A DNA stretch of 64,000 bases. Origin: Couchioplanes caeruleus. GTDB lineage: Bacteria > Actinomycetota > Actinomycetes > Mycobacteriales > Micromonosporaceae. The notes beneath the pieces were generated by a model. The model had not been told where the DNA came from, ran no database searches, and saw only the letters and a list, made by a program, of their open reading frames with translations. The DNA lies in assembly GCF_023499255.1 (NCBI RefSeq), contig NZ_CP092183.1:6878501-6942500 (forward strand), in the 5' to 3' direction. This document shows positions 55,319 to 64,000 of the stretch, piece by piece; within the stretch, counting starts at the first letter, position 1; the number at the start of each line of letters is the position of its first letter. Both the position numbers and the translations under genes were made by a program.

Positions 55319-57816
55319 CGCACCTCTCCGCGGGAACGCCGCATGGTCACCGTCGTCCCGTCCGTACGGTCGAACTTCACGTCGTCCATCACCTGGTGGA
55401 TCAGTTGCAGGCCGCGCCCGCGGGACAGGTCGGCGCCCGCCGCCTGCCAGTCGCCGCGATCGGTCACCCGGATCTCGACGGCCTCCTCGGAGATCGTGGC
55501 GGTGACGTCGACGATGCCGAACGGGTCGTTACGGTACCCGTGCTCGATGGCGTTCGCGACCGCCTCCGAGCCGGCCAGCAGCACCGCCTGGGTGCAGTCC
55601 TCGTCGAGGCCGTGCGACAGCAGCCAGCCGCGCAGGTCCTTGCGGAGCAGCGCTATCTGCACCGGATCGGCGCCGATGGAGCGCTCCAGCCGGTCCTCGG
55701 TGCCGATCGCCAGGCAGAGCAGGCAGACGTCGTCGCCGTGCTCGCGGCCGACCAGGCTCTGCGCCAGGCCCGCGGTGAGGCCGGGCAGCGGGGCGTCGCG
55801 CCGGCCGGCGTACGCCCGGGCCAGCATCTCGAAGCCGGCGTCGATGCGGCGGTTCCGGCGCTCGATCAGCCCGTCGGTGTAGAGCAGCAGCCGGGTGCCG
55901 GCCGCCAGCGGCGTACGGTGCTCGACGCGCGTCCGGCGCCCCGCGTGCGAGCCGAGCGCGCCGGAGCGGCCGTCGAGCAGGTAGCGCGGGGAGCCGCCCG
56001 GCTCGGCGAGCAGCGGCGGCAGGTGCCCCGCGCAGGCGTACGTCATCTCGCGGGTGGTCAGGTCGACCTCGGCGTACGCGACCGTGGCCATGCGCGCCGA
56101 CTCGACCCGTTCGACGAACCGGTCCAGGCGTTCCAGCAGCCGGGCCGGGCCGGCCTCGGCCGAGGCGAGGGCGCGGATCGCGCTGCGCAGCTGGCCCATG
56201 GTGGTGGCCGCGTCGATGCCCCGCCCGACCACGTCGCCGACCACCACGGCCAGCTTGTCCGGGGTGATCAGGAACGCGTCGAACCAGTCGCCGCCGACCT
56301 CGAGGTCGTGGGCGGCCGCCTGGTAGTGGGTCTCCACGGCGAAACGCGGGTCGCTGGGCAGGTCGCCGGTGAGCAGGCTGCGCTGCAGCGTCCGGGCGAT
56401 GGCCCGTTCCTGCTCGTAGAGCCGGGCGTTCTCCAGCGCGAGCGCGGCCCGGTCGGCCAGGTCGGTGAGGAAGGCGGTCTCCTCGGCCGTACGCCGGCCC
56501 GCGGCCGCCCGCAGCGCGAGGGTGCCCAGCACCTTTCCGCCCACGCTCAGCGGCAGCACGGCGCAGTCGAGGGCAGCGGCGGGCTCGGCGAACTCGGCCT
56601 TGCCGTTGGCCACGACGAGGGCGGTCCGCTCCGCGAGCCGGTCGGGGTCGGGCTCGGGACCGCCGGCGTCGGCGACCAGGCCGGCCGGGCCGATCTGCAG
56701 GCGTACGGCGGCCCACTCGGCGATCTCGGGAACCAGCCGCTCGGCCAGCCGCCGGGCCCGGGGCATGAGCCGCTGCAGCTCCTCGAGGGAGCGGGTGGTC
56801 TCGGCGAGGAACGTGGCGCGCGCCTCGCGGCGGCGGGCGGCGTCGTACAGGCGGGCCCGGTCCAGCGCCTGCCCGGCCTGATGGCCCAGGAGCCGGACGA
56901 CGCGCAGCTCGCTGTCGCTGAGCTCGCGCTCCTCGGCGAAGCCGAAGCAGAGCACCCCGAGCACCTCGGTGCCGATGGCCTCGCCGGTGAAGCCGGTCGT
57001 CAGCGGCAGCATCACCGCGGTGCGGTAGCCGCCCGTGCGCATGGCCGCGGCGAGCGCCGGGAAGTGCTCCTCCGCCTCGGCGATCGAGCCGAAGACGTGC
57101 AGGTCGCCGCGGCGGGCCACCTCGGCGACCGGGCGGGACGAGGAGAGCGGTACGTCCGGGTACACGAGCGCGTCGGAGCCGGCGCCGGCCAGCGCGACGA
57201 GCAGGTCGCGGTCCTCGTCGACGAGCCACACGCTGCTGCCGGCGGCGCCGAAGGCCGCGGCGGGCGCCCCGATCACCGCCTCGGCGACCTCGGCCGCGGT
57301 GGGTGCGGCGGCCAGGTCGGCGACGACCTGCTGCAGCGCGCGTACGCGTTTCTCGGACGCCTCGGCCGCCCGCCGGGCGGTGAGCAGCTCCCGCTCGTAC
57401 TCCCGGCGGTCCGTGGCTTTGAAGATCATGGTCCGCACCACCCGTGGCAGGCCGGCGGGGTCGCGGCCGAGCGCCGAGTTGACCAGGATGGGCAGCTGGG
57501 TGCCGTCCGCACAGATCAGCTCCATCGCCAGCTCGTGGACGCCGTCCTGCATGGCGAGCAGCGGCGCGTAGTGCGTCTCGTAGTAGATCCGGTCGCCGGC
57601 GCCGAGCAGGTCACGGAACCGCCGCCGGCCGACCAGCTCGGCGCGGTCGTAGCCGGACCAGTCCAGGAACGTTCTGTTGACCCGGACGATCGTCCCGTCC
57701 GGCAGGGTCGTCAGATAGCCGCACGGCGCGTTCTCGTAGAGGTCCCCGGGCTCCTCCTCCCAGGGCACACGCAGGTCCTGCGTCACGTCCGGCCCACCAC
57801 CGCCGTTCTCGGTCAT
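55315..57816 (-). CDS. PAS-GAF-GAF-PP2C phosphatase fused to anti-sigma-type HATPase (RsbP/RsbU-like)
   Basis: An 833-residue multi-domain switch. PAS about 20-135 (NAPCGYLTTLPDGTIVRVNRTF); GAF about 165-310 and a second about 325-460; PP2C/SpoIIE phosphatase about 465-690, with EVGGDWFDAFLI, VVVGDVVGRGIDAA and LLYTDGLIERRNR; HATPase_c about 700-833, with AGSEAVANAIEHGY and GRGLQLIHQVMDDV. Metal-binding Asp residues of the phosphatase are present. In Bacillus, RsbP (PAS-PP2C) is activated by the hydrolase RsbQ; here an RsbQ-like gene ends 5 bases upstream. The extra kinase domain could act as an RsbW-type anti-sigma factor in cis. Confidence 0.92.
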   Translation of the reverse strand: MTENGGGGPDVTQDLRVPWEEEPGDLYENAPCGYLTTLPDGTIVRVNRTFLDWSGYDRAELVGRRRFRDLLGAGDRIYYETHYAPLLAMQDGVHELAMELICADGTQLPILVNSALGRDPAGLPRVVRTMIFKATDRREYERELLTARRAAEASEKRVRALQQVVADLAAAPTAAEVAEAVIGAPAAAFGAAGSSVWLVDEDRDLLVALAGAGSDALVYPDVPLSSSRPVAEVARRGDLHVFGSIAEAEEHFPALAAAMRTGGYRTAVMLPLTTGFTGEAIGTEVLGVLCFGFAEERELSDSELRVVRLLGHQAGQALDRARLYDAARRREARATFLAETTRSLEELQRLMPRARRLAERLVPEIAEWAAVRLQIGPAGLVADAGGPEPDPDRLAERTALVVANGKAEFAEPAAALDCAVLPLSVGGKVLGTLALRAAAGRRTAEETAFLTDLADRAALALENARLYEQERAIARTLQRSLLTGDLPSDPRFAVETHYQAAAHDLEVGGDWFDAFLITPDKLAVVVGDVVGRGIDAATTMGQLRSAIRALASAEAGPARLLERLDRFVERVESARMATVAYAEVDLTTREMTYACAGHLPPLLAEPGGSPRYLLDGRSGALGSHAGRRTRVEHRTPLAAGTRLLLYTDGLIERRNRRIDAGFEMLARAYAGRRDAPLPGLTAGLAQSLVGREHGDDVCLLCLAIGTEDRLERSIGADPVQIALLRKDLRGWLLSHGLDEDCTQAVLLAGSEAVANAIEHGYRNDPFGIVDVTATISEEAVEIRVTDRGDWQAAGADLSRGRGLQLIHQVMDDVKFDRTDGTTVTMRRSRGEVR

Positions 57817-57821
57817 GAATC

Positions 57822-58613
57822 TCAGACGTACGCCTTGATGGCGGCCACGGTCTCGGCCGGGGCGCTGAGGTTCGGGCAGTGCCCGGTCGCATTCATGGCC
57901 ACCAGTGTGCTCCCCTTCAGGTGCGCGTGCACGTAGTCGCCGACCGCGGCGGGCGCGATGACGTCGTCGGTGCACTGCAGGATCAAGGCGGGCGTACGCA
58001 CTTTCGCGAGGTCCTCGCGGTTGTCGGACAGAAACGTCACGCGCGCGAACTTCTTGGCGATCTCGGGGTCGGTGGCACAGAAGCTGTTGGTCAGCTCCCG
58101 GCCGAGCTCCGGCCGGTCGGAGTTGCCCATGATGACCGGCGCCATCGCGCTGGACCAGCCCAGATAGTTGCTGTCCAGGGACTCGAGCATCGACTCGATG
58201 TCGCTCGTACGGAACCCGCCGACGTAGTCCGCCGTGTCGATGTACCGGGGCGACGGGCCGACGAGGACGAGCTTGGCGAAGCGGCCGGGTTCCCGTGCGG
58301 CGGCGAGCACCCCGATCATGGCGCTGACCGAGTGCCCGACGAAGATGACGTCGTGCAGGTCGAGGTCGTGGATGATCTCCAGCACGTCGGACGCGTACCC
58401 GTCGAGCGTCGCGTAGCGCTCGTCGTCGTACGCCCGCAGATCCGACCGCCCGGCGCCGACGTGGTCGAACAGCACGACCCGGTGGGTGCCGGTGAACTCC
58501 GGGGCCACGAACCGCCACATGTTCTGGTCGCAGCCGTAGCCGTGGGCGAACAGCATCGGCTGTCCGTCCGGCTTCCCGCTGATGTTGACGGCGTGTCGCT
58601 GAATCGTGCTCAT
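57822..58613 (-). CDS. RsbQ-like alpha/beta hydrolase
   Basis: A 263-residue alpha/beta hydrolase strikingly similar, along its whole length, to Bacillus subtilis RsbQ as I remember it: FAHGYGCDQNMWRFVAPEF, VVLFDHVGAGRSDLRAYD, TLDGYASDVLEI, the nucleophile Ser95 in FVGHSVSAMIG, the Asp near 217 in LQCTDDVIAPAAVGDYVH, and His245 in TGHCPNLSAP. RsbQ makes or supplies a small hydrophobic molecule that activates the PAS domain of RsbP under energy stress. The product gene lies directly upstream of the PAS-PP2C gene, the same pairing as rsbQ-rsbP. Plant KAI2/D14 receptors belong to the same family. Confidence 0.9.
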   Translation of the reverse strand: MSTIQRHAVNISGKPDGQPMLFAHGYGCDQNMWRFVAPEFTGTHRVVLFDHVGAGRSDLRAYDDERYATLDGYASDVLEIIHDLDLHDVIFVGHSVSAMIGVLAAAREPGRFAKLVLVGPSPRYIDTADYVGGFRTSDIESMLESLDSNYLGWSSAMAPVIMGNSDRPELGRELTNSFCATDPEIAKKFARVTFLSDNREDLAKVRTPALILQCTDDVIAPAAVGDYVHAHLKGSTLVAMNATGHCPNLSAPAETVAAIKAYV

Positions 58614-58767
58614 GTACCGGCCACCACGGGGTCACCATACGACTCCGTACCGTCGGCCACATCACCCCCCGTGTCCGTTCCCGCAAGGATCTCCGGCCCG
58701 GCGAGGTGGCGGGGCGCTTCTAACCTGGCGCTACGGGGCCTTGAGCAGAGCGGGAGGAGATCGACGG

Positions 58768-60180
58768 ATGACCGACCAGCAGCCGGGTGATCCGGCGGCG
58801 GGCGAATCCGACCACCACCCGGACGCCGCGGCCCCGGGCGGCACCCCGGACCCGACCCGCATCGACCCGGCCGGCCCGGCGCCCGAGCCACCCACCGCCG
58901 CGGAGCCACCCACCGCCGCCGAGCCGCCCACCGCGGCCGCCGGGGACGTCCCGGAACGCTGGAGCGGATCCGCACCCGTCCCGCCGCCCACGCCGAAGAA
59001 GCCGCGCTGGGGCCGCCGCCGGCCGCAGGAGGACGTGCCGGCGGTGGACCCGTGGGCGGACAGCGAGGACTGGTCGGCGACCCCGCCGGTCGACCCGTGG
59101 GCCGACCACGACACCCCGCTCGACGTCATGGAGCCGTTCCCGGAGGCGCTGCCGCCCACCCGCATCGACGCCCCGCGCGCGGAGATGCCGCCGACCCGCG
59201 TGGAGAGCCCGCTCCCGCCGACCAGGGTCGAAACCCCGGCGGCTCCGGCCCCCACACCCCCTCCGGCCGTGTCCCCGGGCCCGGCGCCCGCCGCACCGGC
59301 CCTGCCCCCGGAACGCCGCCGCGGCTGGCTGCGCAAGCGCCGTACGGAACCCGGCACGGAGAAGACCCGGCCCAGCCCCGCACCGCCGGCGGCGTGGTCA
59401 CCGCCCGGCGCCACTCTCCCGGCCGTCTACGCCGAACGCGCCCGCCCGCTCCCGCCCTCGCCGGTGAAGGGCCGGAAGCGGCACAAGCAGGCCCCACCGC
59501 CGCCGCCCGCCTGGCGTCCGCCGCAGGCCGGCGGTCCGCACCGCCCACCGCACCCGGGCGGACCTCACCGGCCGCTGCCACCGCCGCCGCGCCGCAAGCG
59601 CCGCTGGGGCCGCCGCCTTTTCGTGTTCACCCTGCTCAGCGCCCTGTGCTGCTGCGGCGTACCCGGGTACTTCCTCTGGCCGGCAGCGCAGCAGTATCCG
59701 GTCTCGGCGGTGCTGCCCTCCTCGGTCGCCGACTTCGACCTGCGCGACGACGGCGCGAGCAAGCGGGCCGTGGAACGCCTCGCCGACCAGGTGGGCGGCC
59801 TGAGCCTGGTCTCGGGTGACGCGTTCGCCGGCATGTACGCCGACGGCAACGGCAAACGCGTCACGATCTTCGGCAGCACCGGCCTGCGCCTCACCCCCGA
59901 GGCCGATGTCGAGGCGGAGCTCAGCCACCTCACCGACGAGTACCAGATCAAGGACGTCGAGGCGTACGACCTGGGCGAGACGGGCGCGCACGAGCGCTGC
60001 GGCGTCGGGCGCAGCAGCGGTGACACCGTCGTGGTCTGCGCGTGGGCCGATCACGGCAGCCTCGCCACCGTCCTGCTGACCCGCCGGTCGGCGGCGGAGA
60101 GCGCCCGGCTCACCGGGGTGTTCCGCGAAGCCGTGCTGCATCCGCGGATCGGGAGGAATGCGCAGCTCAGCCAGGGGTAG
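58768..60180 (+). CDS. Pro-rich single-span membrane protein
   Basis: A 470-residue protein with GGGAGGAG 7 bases before ATG 58768. Residues 1-330 are disordered and rich in Pro/Ala/Arg, including three copies of an AAEPPT unit near residue 35 and PPTRxE/D units (PPTRIDAP, PPTRVESP, PPTRVETP) near 130-155. A Lys/Arg stop (RRKRRWGRRL) precedes one membrane span (FVFTLLSALCCCGVPGYFLW). The extracellular part of about 120 residues has paired features (FAGMYADGNGKRVTIFG, HERCGVGRSSGDTVVVCAW). I do not recognise a family; similar Pro-rich anchored proteins are common in Actinoplanes relatives. Confidence 0.75.
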   Translation: MTDQQPGDPAAGESDHHPDAAAPGGTPDPTRIDPAGPAPEPPTAAEPPTAAEPPTAAAGDVPERWSGSAPVPPPTPKKPRWGRRRPQEDVPAVDPWADSEDWSATPPVDPWADHDTPLDVMEPFPEALPPTRIDAPRAEMPPTRVESPLPPTRVETPAAPAPTPPPAVSPGPAPAAPALPPERRRGWLRKRRTEPGTEKTRPSPAPPAAWSPPGATLPAVYAERARPLPPSPVKGRKRHKQAPPPPPAWRPPQAGGPHRPPHPGGPHRPLPPPPRRKRRWGRRLFVFTLLSALCCCGVPGYFLWPAAQQYPVSAVLPSSVADFDLRDDGASKRAVERLADQVGGLSLVSGDAFAGMYADGNGKRVTIFGSTGLRLTPEADVEAELSHLTDEYQIKDVEAYDLGETGAHERCGVGRSSGDTVVVCAWADHGSLATVLLTRRSAAESARLTGVFREAVLHPRIGRNAQLSQG

Positions 60181-60190
60181 AAACGTCGGC

Positions 60191-61660
60191 ATGACGAGGC
60201 GCTGGCTCTTCGCCGACCAGCTCGGCCCGCACTTCCTCGACCACCCGCGGCAGCCGGTGCTTCTGATCGAGTCGAAGGCGGTGTTCCGCCGGCGCCGCTT
60301 CCACCGGCAGAAGGCACACCTGATCCTCTCCGCGCTCCGGCACCGCGCAGCCGAGCTGGGCGACCAGGCGCAGTACGCCCGCGCCGACACGTACGGCGAG
60401 ATCGTCCGCGCGCACCCCGCCGAGCTCAGCGTCTGCCATCCGACCTCCCGGGCCGCCCGCGAGCTGGTGCAGCGGCTGGACGTCGAGCTGCTGCCGCCGC
60501 GCGGTTTCGTCACGGCGCCCGGCGACTTCGTGGCGTGGGCGCAGGGCCGCAAGCACCTGCGGATGGAGGAGTTCTACCGCGACGCCCGGCGCCGGCACGC
60601 GGTGCTGATGGACGGCGACGAGCCCGCGGGCGGCACGTGGAACCTGGACGCGGACAACCGGGAGCCGCCGCCCCGGGGAGCGCAGAAGCTCGGCGTCCCG
60701 CCGCCGCCACGGATCCGCGAGGACGACATCGACGCCGGGGTACGCGCGGATCTCGACCGGTGGGAGCGCGACGACGGCGTCGAGTTCATCGGCCGCGACG
60801 GGCCCCGGCTGTTCCCGGTGACCCGGCGGGAGGCGCTGGCCCGGCTACGCCACTTCGTCACCCATCGGCTGGGCGCGTTCGGGCCGTACGAGGACGCGAT
60901 GCTGGCCGGCGACCCGTGGATGGCGCACAGCATGCTCAGCGCCCCGCTGAACCTCGGCCTGCTGGACCCGCTGGAGATCGTCGAGAAGGCGGAGGCCGCG
61001 TACCGGTCGGGTGCCGCGCCGCTGAGCAGCGTCGAGGGCTTCGTCCGGCAGATCATCGGCTGGCGCGACTTCATCTGGCACCTGTACTGGTACTTCGAGC
61101 CCACCTACCGGGCCTCGAACGAGCTGCACGCCGACGACGGCATCCCGCGGTGGTTCGCCGAGCTGGACGCGGACGCCGTCGAGGCGCGCTGCCTGTCCGA
61201 CGTGCTCGCCGGCGTACGCGACCGCGGCTGGGTGCACCACATCCCGCGCCTGATGGTGCTGGGCAACTACGCGTTGCAGCGGGGCTGGAAGCCGGGCGCC
61301 CTGTCCGACTGGTTCCATCGGGCGTTCGTCGACGGGTACGAGTGGGTCATGACCGCGAACGTGGTCGGCATGAGCCAGTTCGCGGACGCCGGCCGGATGA
61401 GCACGAAGCCGTACGCGGCCGGCGGCGCCTACATCAACCGGATGAGCGACTACTGCGGCGGCTGCCGGTACGACCCGAAGGTCCGCGTGGGTGAGAACGC
61501 GTGCCCGTACACCGCGGGCTATTGGGCGTTCCTGCAGCGCAACGAGGGCCGGCTGCGCGCCAACCACCGCATGCGCCGGCCGATGCAGGGCCTGGACCGG
61601 CTCCCGGACGTCGAGGCGCTCGTCGAGCAGGAACAGGCCCGCGGCGACAGCGCCCCCTAA
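60191..61660 (+). CDS. FeS bacterial cryptochrome/photolyase (FeS-BCP, PhrB-like)
   Basis: A 489-residue protein of the iron-sulfur photolyase family, several members of which repair (6-4) photoproducts. The N-terminus MTRRWLFADQLGPHFL, the segment YRDARRRHAVLMDGDEPAGGTWNLDADNR (split motif: GGTWNLDADNR) and RMSTKPYAAGGAYINRMSDY are characteristic. Four Cys that would hold the 4Fe-4S cluster are visible: one in EARCLSDVLAG, two in YCGGCRYD, one in GENACPYTAG. FAD and a lumazine-type antenna would be expected. ATG 60191 lies 10 bases after the upstream stop. The stop overlaps the convergent acyltransferase stop by 4 bases. Confidence 0.93.
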   Translation: MTRRWLFADQLGPHFLDHPRQPVLLIESKAVFRRRRFHRQKAHLILSALRHRAAELGDQAQYARADTYGEIVRAHPAELSVCHPTSRAARELVQRLDVELLPPRGFVTAPGDFVAWAQGRKHLRMEEFYRDARRRHAVLMDGDEPAGGTWNLDADNREPPPRGAQKLGVPPPPRIREDDIDAGVRADLDRWERDDGVEFIGRDGPRLFPVTRREALARLRHFVTHRLGAFGPYEDAMLAGDPWMAHSMLSAPLNLGLLDPLEIVEKAEAAYRSGAAPLSSVEGFVRQIIGWRDFIWHLYWYFEPTYRASNELHADDGIPRWFAELDADAVEARCLSDVLAGVRDRGWVHHIPRLMVLGNYALQRGWKPGALSDWFHRAFVDGYEWVMTANVVGMSQFADAGRMSTKPYAAGGAYINRMSDYCGGCRYDPKVRVGENACPYTAGYWAFLQRNEGRLRANHRMRRPMQGLDRLPDVEALVEQEQARGDSAP

Positions 61661-62337
61661 GCCCCTTCGGGCGCTGTGCGCGGCGGCGCGTAGCGCGGCA
61701 CGTACTCCTGGCCGGTGAGCTTCTGGATCTCGGCGATGACCTCGTCGGTCAGCGCGCGCAGCTCGGTCCGGTCGTTCGGGCGCCCGGCGACCGGGATCGG
61801 CTTGCCGAACTTCACGACGACCCTGCCCTTGCCGAGCTTCGGGTACGGCTGCCCGATGGGCTGCACCTTGTCCGTGCCCACCATGCCGACCGGGATGATC
61901 GGCACACCGGCCGCCACCGCCAGCCGCGCCACGCCCGTACGCCCGCGGTAGAGCCGCCCGTCCGGGGAGCGGGTGCCCTCGGGGTAGATCGCGACGAGGT
62001 CGCCGGCCTTGAGCACCGGGATCGCGCCGTCGAACGCGGTGAGCGCCGCCCGGCCGCCGGCCCGTTCGACCTTGATCGCGCCGAGGCCCTCCATCACCCA
62101 CTTCGTCGCGTTCGCGCGCAAGCCGCCGCCCCGGAAGTATTCGGCCTTGGCCCAGAACGCGATGTGCCGCGGGACCGTGGAGCCGAGGAACAGCTCGTCG
62201 GCGACGGACAGGTGGTTGCCGGCCAGGATGGCGCCGCCGGTCGCGGGGATGTTGTCGAGGCCTTCGACGTGCGGACGCCAGCCGAGCTTCATCGCGTTGC
62301 CGACTGTGAGTTTGCCGATCGAGTAGAGCAGCGGCAA
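61657..62337 (-). CDS. 1-acyl-sn-glycerol-3-phosphate acyltransferase family (PlsC-like)
   Basis: About 226 residues from TTG 62337. Motif I is GNHLSVADELF (HxxxxD), motif III VAIYPEGTRSPDGRL, and motif IV VPIIPVGMVG. The family makes phosphatidic acid or transfers acyl chains to other lipids. The start needs care: the frame is open to an ATG at 62439, but that ATG lies inside the ileS terminator hairpin. TTG 62337 is preceded by a perfect GGAGGA 5 bases ahead and begins PLLYSIGKLTVGN, which looks like the family N-terminus. GTG 62400 is a third option. Confidence 0.88.
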   Translation of the reverse strand: MPLLYSIGKLTVGNAMKLGWRPHVEGLDNIPATGGAILAGNHLSVADELFLGSTVPRHIAFWAKAEYFRGGGLRANATKWVMEGLGAIKVERAGGRAALTAFDGAIPVLKAGDLVAIYPEGTRSPDGRLYRGRTGVARLAVAAGVPIIPVGMVGTDKVQPIGQPYPKLGKGRVVVKFGKPIPVAGRPNDRTELRALTDEVIAEIQKLTGQEYVPRYAPPRTAPEGA

Positions 62338-62425
62338 CGTGTTCCTCCGGCGGGGGCGTGCAGCGAAAGTGGGGGGCGCAGAGACATTATCCGACGTCAC
62401 GGCCGCCAACCGGTTGATCTTGGAT

Positions 62426-62472
62426 GCCGGGCTCGGCATTTACCGCGCAACACGGCAAATGCCGAGCCCGGC
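62426..62472 (-). terminator. Strong hairpin terminator after ileS
   Basis: A perfect 16-bp stem (GCCGGGCTCGGCATTT with its complement) and a 15-base loop, starting 10 bases after the ileS stop on the minus strand. It separates ileS from the acyltransferase gene. Confidence 0.88.
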
Positions 62473-62482
62473 GAGGTGTGTC

Positions 62483-64000
62483 TCACACGGCGCGGGTCAC
62501 CGAGACGGTCACCGTCTCGCCCTCGCCGGCCTCCCCCGCGAAGCCCCCGGTCACCTCGCCGAAGGTCAGCGCCGTCGCCAGCGTCTCGGCGGCGACGAAG
62601 GCGCGGTGCGCCTCGACCGCCTGCTCGACCGCCGCCGGCCCGGCCACGGTCAGCGCGATGCGGTCCGAGACGTCCAGGCCGGCGTCGCGGCGGGCCTGCT
62701 GCACGACGCGGATGACGTCGCGGGCCAGGCCCTCGGCCGCCAGCTCCGGCGTGACCTCGGTGTCCAGGACGACCACGCCCCGGCCCGCGGGCAGCGGCGC
62801 CGAGTTGTCCGCGTCGGCGGCGACGAGCTTGAGCTCGTACTCGCCCTCCTGCAGGGCGACGCCGGCCGCGACGGGCGCGCCGTCCACCAGCTCCCAGTCG
62901 CCGGCCTTGACGGCCTTGATGACCTGCTGGACCTGCTTGCCCAGGCGCGGGCCGAGGGCCCGCGGCACCACGGTCAGAACCTGCCGGGAGTACGCGCTGA
63001 CGTCGCCACTGAACAGCACGTCCTTGACGTTGACCTCGTCGGCCAGCAGGTCCTTGAACGCCTCGAGGCGCGCGGCGTCCGGGGTGGCCACGGTCAGCTT
63101 GGCCAGCGGCAGCCGTACCCGCAGCGCCTTGGCCTTGCGCAGCGAGAGCGCCGCCGACGCCGCGTCCCGGATCGCGTCCATGGAGGCCACGAGCTCGCGA
63201 TCGGCGGGGAACGCGTCAGCCTGCGGCCAGTCGGTCAGGTGCACCGAACGGCCGCCGGTCAGCCCGCGCCAGATCTCCTCGGTGGTCAGCGGCGCGAGCG
63301 GGGCGAGCACCCGGCACAGGACCTCGAGCACGGTGGCGAGGGTGTCGAACGCGTCGGCGTCGCCGTCCCAGAACCGGTCCCGGGAGCGGCGCACGTACCA
63401 GTTGGTCAGCGCGTCCAGGTACGCCCGCACCGACCCGGCGGCGCTGGAGATGTCGTAGTCGTCCATCTTCGCCTGGACGTCCGCGACCAGCTCGTTCGTC
63501 TTCGCCAGGATGTACCGGTCCAGCAGGTGCGTGGAGTCGGTCCGCAGCGTGGCGGTGTGCCCCGACGCGTTCGCGTACAGGCTGAAGAAGTACCAGACGT
63601 TCCACAACGGCAGCAGGACCTGGCGTACGGAGTCCCGGATCGCCGTCTCCGTCACGGGCATGTCCCCGCCCCGCAGCACCGGCGACGACATGAGCATCCA
63701 GCGCATCGCGTCGGAGCCGTACGAGTCGAAGACCTTGTAGACGTCGGGGTAGTTCCGCAGGCTCTTGGACATCTTCCGCCCGTCCTCGCCGAGCAGGATG
63801 CCGTGGCTGAGGCAGTTGCGGAACGCCGGCCGGTCGAACAGCGCGGTGGCCAGCACGTGCATGGTGTAGAACCAGCCGCGGGTCTGGCCGATGTACTCGA
63901 CGATGAAGTCGCCCGGGTAGTGGTGCTCGAACCAGTCCTTGTTCTCGAACGGGTAGTGCACCTGCGCGAACGGCATCGACCCGGACTCGAACCAGCAGTC
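62483..64000 (-). CDS. ileS: Isoleucyl-tRNA synthetase, C-terminal part (N-terminus outside window)
   Basis: About 505 C-terminal residues of IleRS; the frame continues past the right edge, reading [13 protein letters not shown] at 63955-64000. The class I signature KMSKS is present in [17 protein letters not shown], followed by the anticodon-binding domain ([32 protein letters not shown]). The C-terminal domain contains [15 protein letters not shown] and is of the longer type seen in actinobacterial and eukaryote-like IleRS, without the Zn-finger Cys cluster of Escherichia coli. A strong terminator follows. It lies outside the syntenic block described for the rest of the window. Confidence 0.96.
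   Translation of the reverse strand, partial: DCWFESGSMPFAQVHYPFENKDWFEHHYPGDFIVEYIGQTRGWFYTMHVLATALFDRPAFRNCLSHGILLGEDGRKMSKSLRNYPDVYKVFDSYGSDAMRWMLMSSPVLRGGDMPVTETAIRDSVRQVLLPLWNVWYFFSLYANASGHTATLRTDSTHLLDRYILAKTNELVADVQAKMDDYDISSAAGSVRAYLDALTNWYVRRSRDRFWDGDADAFDTLATVLEVLCRVLAPLAPLTTEEIWRGLTGGRSVHLTDWPQADAFPADRELVASMDAIRDAASAALSLRKAKALRVRLPLAKLTVATPDAARLEAFKDLLADEVNVKDVLFSGDVSAYSRQVLTVVPRALGPRLGKQVQQVIKAVKAGDWELVDGAPVAAGVALQEGEYELKLVAADADNSAPLPAGRGVVVLDTEVTPELAAEGLARDVIRVVQQARRDAGLDVSDRIALTVAGPAAVEQAVEAHRAFVAAETLATALTFGEVTGGFAGEAGEGETVTVSVTRAV

Overview
The window is about 64 kb of very GC-rich actinobacterial chromosome, most probably Micromonosporaceae (Actinoplanes/Micromonospora-like). 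Reasons: GC-rich third codon positions, many GTG and some TTG starts, ATGA/GTGA start-stop overlaps, an HrcA/CIRCE heat-shock operon, DtxR/IdeR-type iron boxes, an FeS bacterial photolyase, and a backbone gene order that follows the Mycobacterium tuberculosis mbtH - dnaJ2/hrcA - hemW - lepA - rpsT - holA - comEC - degV - gpgP - rsfS - nadD - obg - rpmA - rplU - rne region (order recalled from memory, not searched). The genus is an inference. No rRNA, tRNA, insertion sequence, prophage or CRISPR array was seen.

Layout. 1-5.5 kb: edge of a siderophore locus on the minus strand (two FecCD permeases, a FepC-like ATPase, an MbtH-like protein, two ABC exporter half-transporters) with two iron boxes. 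5.5-9.5 kb: rsmE, dnaJ and hrcA behind a perfect CIRCE element, and a DUF4870 membrane protein. 9.5-16.2 kb: secreted subtilase, hemW, enoyl-CoA hydratase, a lysozyme-fold-like anchored protein, and a membrane PAS protein without an output domain. 16.2-27.4 kb: glsB/yeaQ-type gene, lepA, MOSC protein, DUF4240 protein, a kinase-fold protein, rpsT, holA and a disordered membrane protein, separated by long intergenic stretches full of tandem repeats, each with its own unit. 27.4-34.1 kb: secreted GH92 mannosidase, an NmrA-like reductase, and comEA-comEC. 34.2-39 kb: PrmC-related methyltransferase, DUF1444-like protein, DegV, lipoprotein, and nadD-rsfS-phosphatase. 39-45.8 kb: hybrid histidine kinase, aminopeptidase N, a pseudopilin-like gene plus a pilin/lectin gene, and a GNAT acetyltransferase. 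45.9-55 kb: rplU-rpmA-obg, a lipoprotein, RNase E/G, and two radical-SAM family genes. 55-58.6 kb: a stress-signalling module (RsbQ-like hydrolase, PAS-GAF-GAF-PP2C-HATPase protein, STAS protein). 58.8-64 kb: Pro-rich membrane protein, FeS photolyase/cryptochrome, acyltransferase, and the C-terminal part of ileS.

How they work together. The backbone is translation, ribosome assembly and RNA decay (rplU, rpmA, obg, rsfS, rsmE, lepA, rpsT, rne, ileS), heat shock (hrcA, dnaJ) and cofactor supply (nadD, hemW). Accessory functions are iron acquisition, secreted hydrolysis, surface pilin-like proteins, and energy or redox stress sensing. The RsbQ module, the pilin/lectin pair, the degenerate ABC subunit and the set of unrelated intergenic minisatellites are the parts most worth following up.
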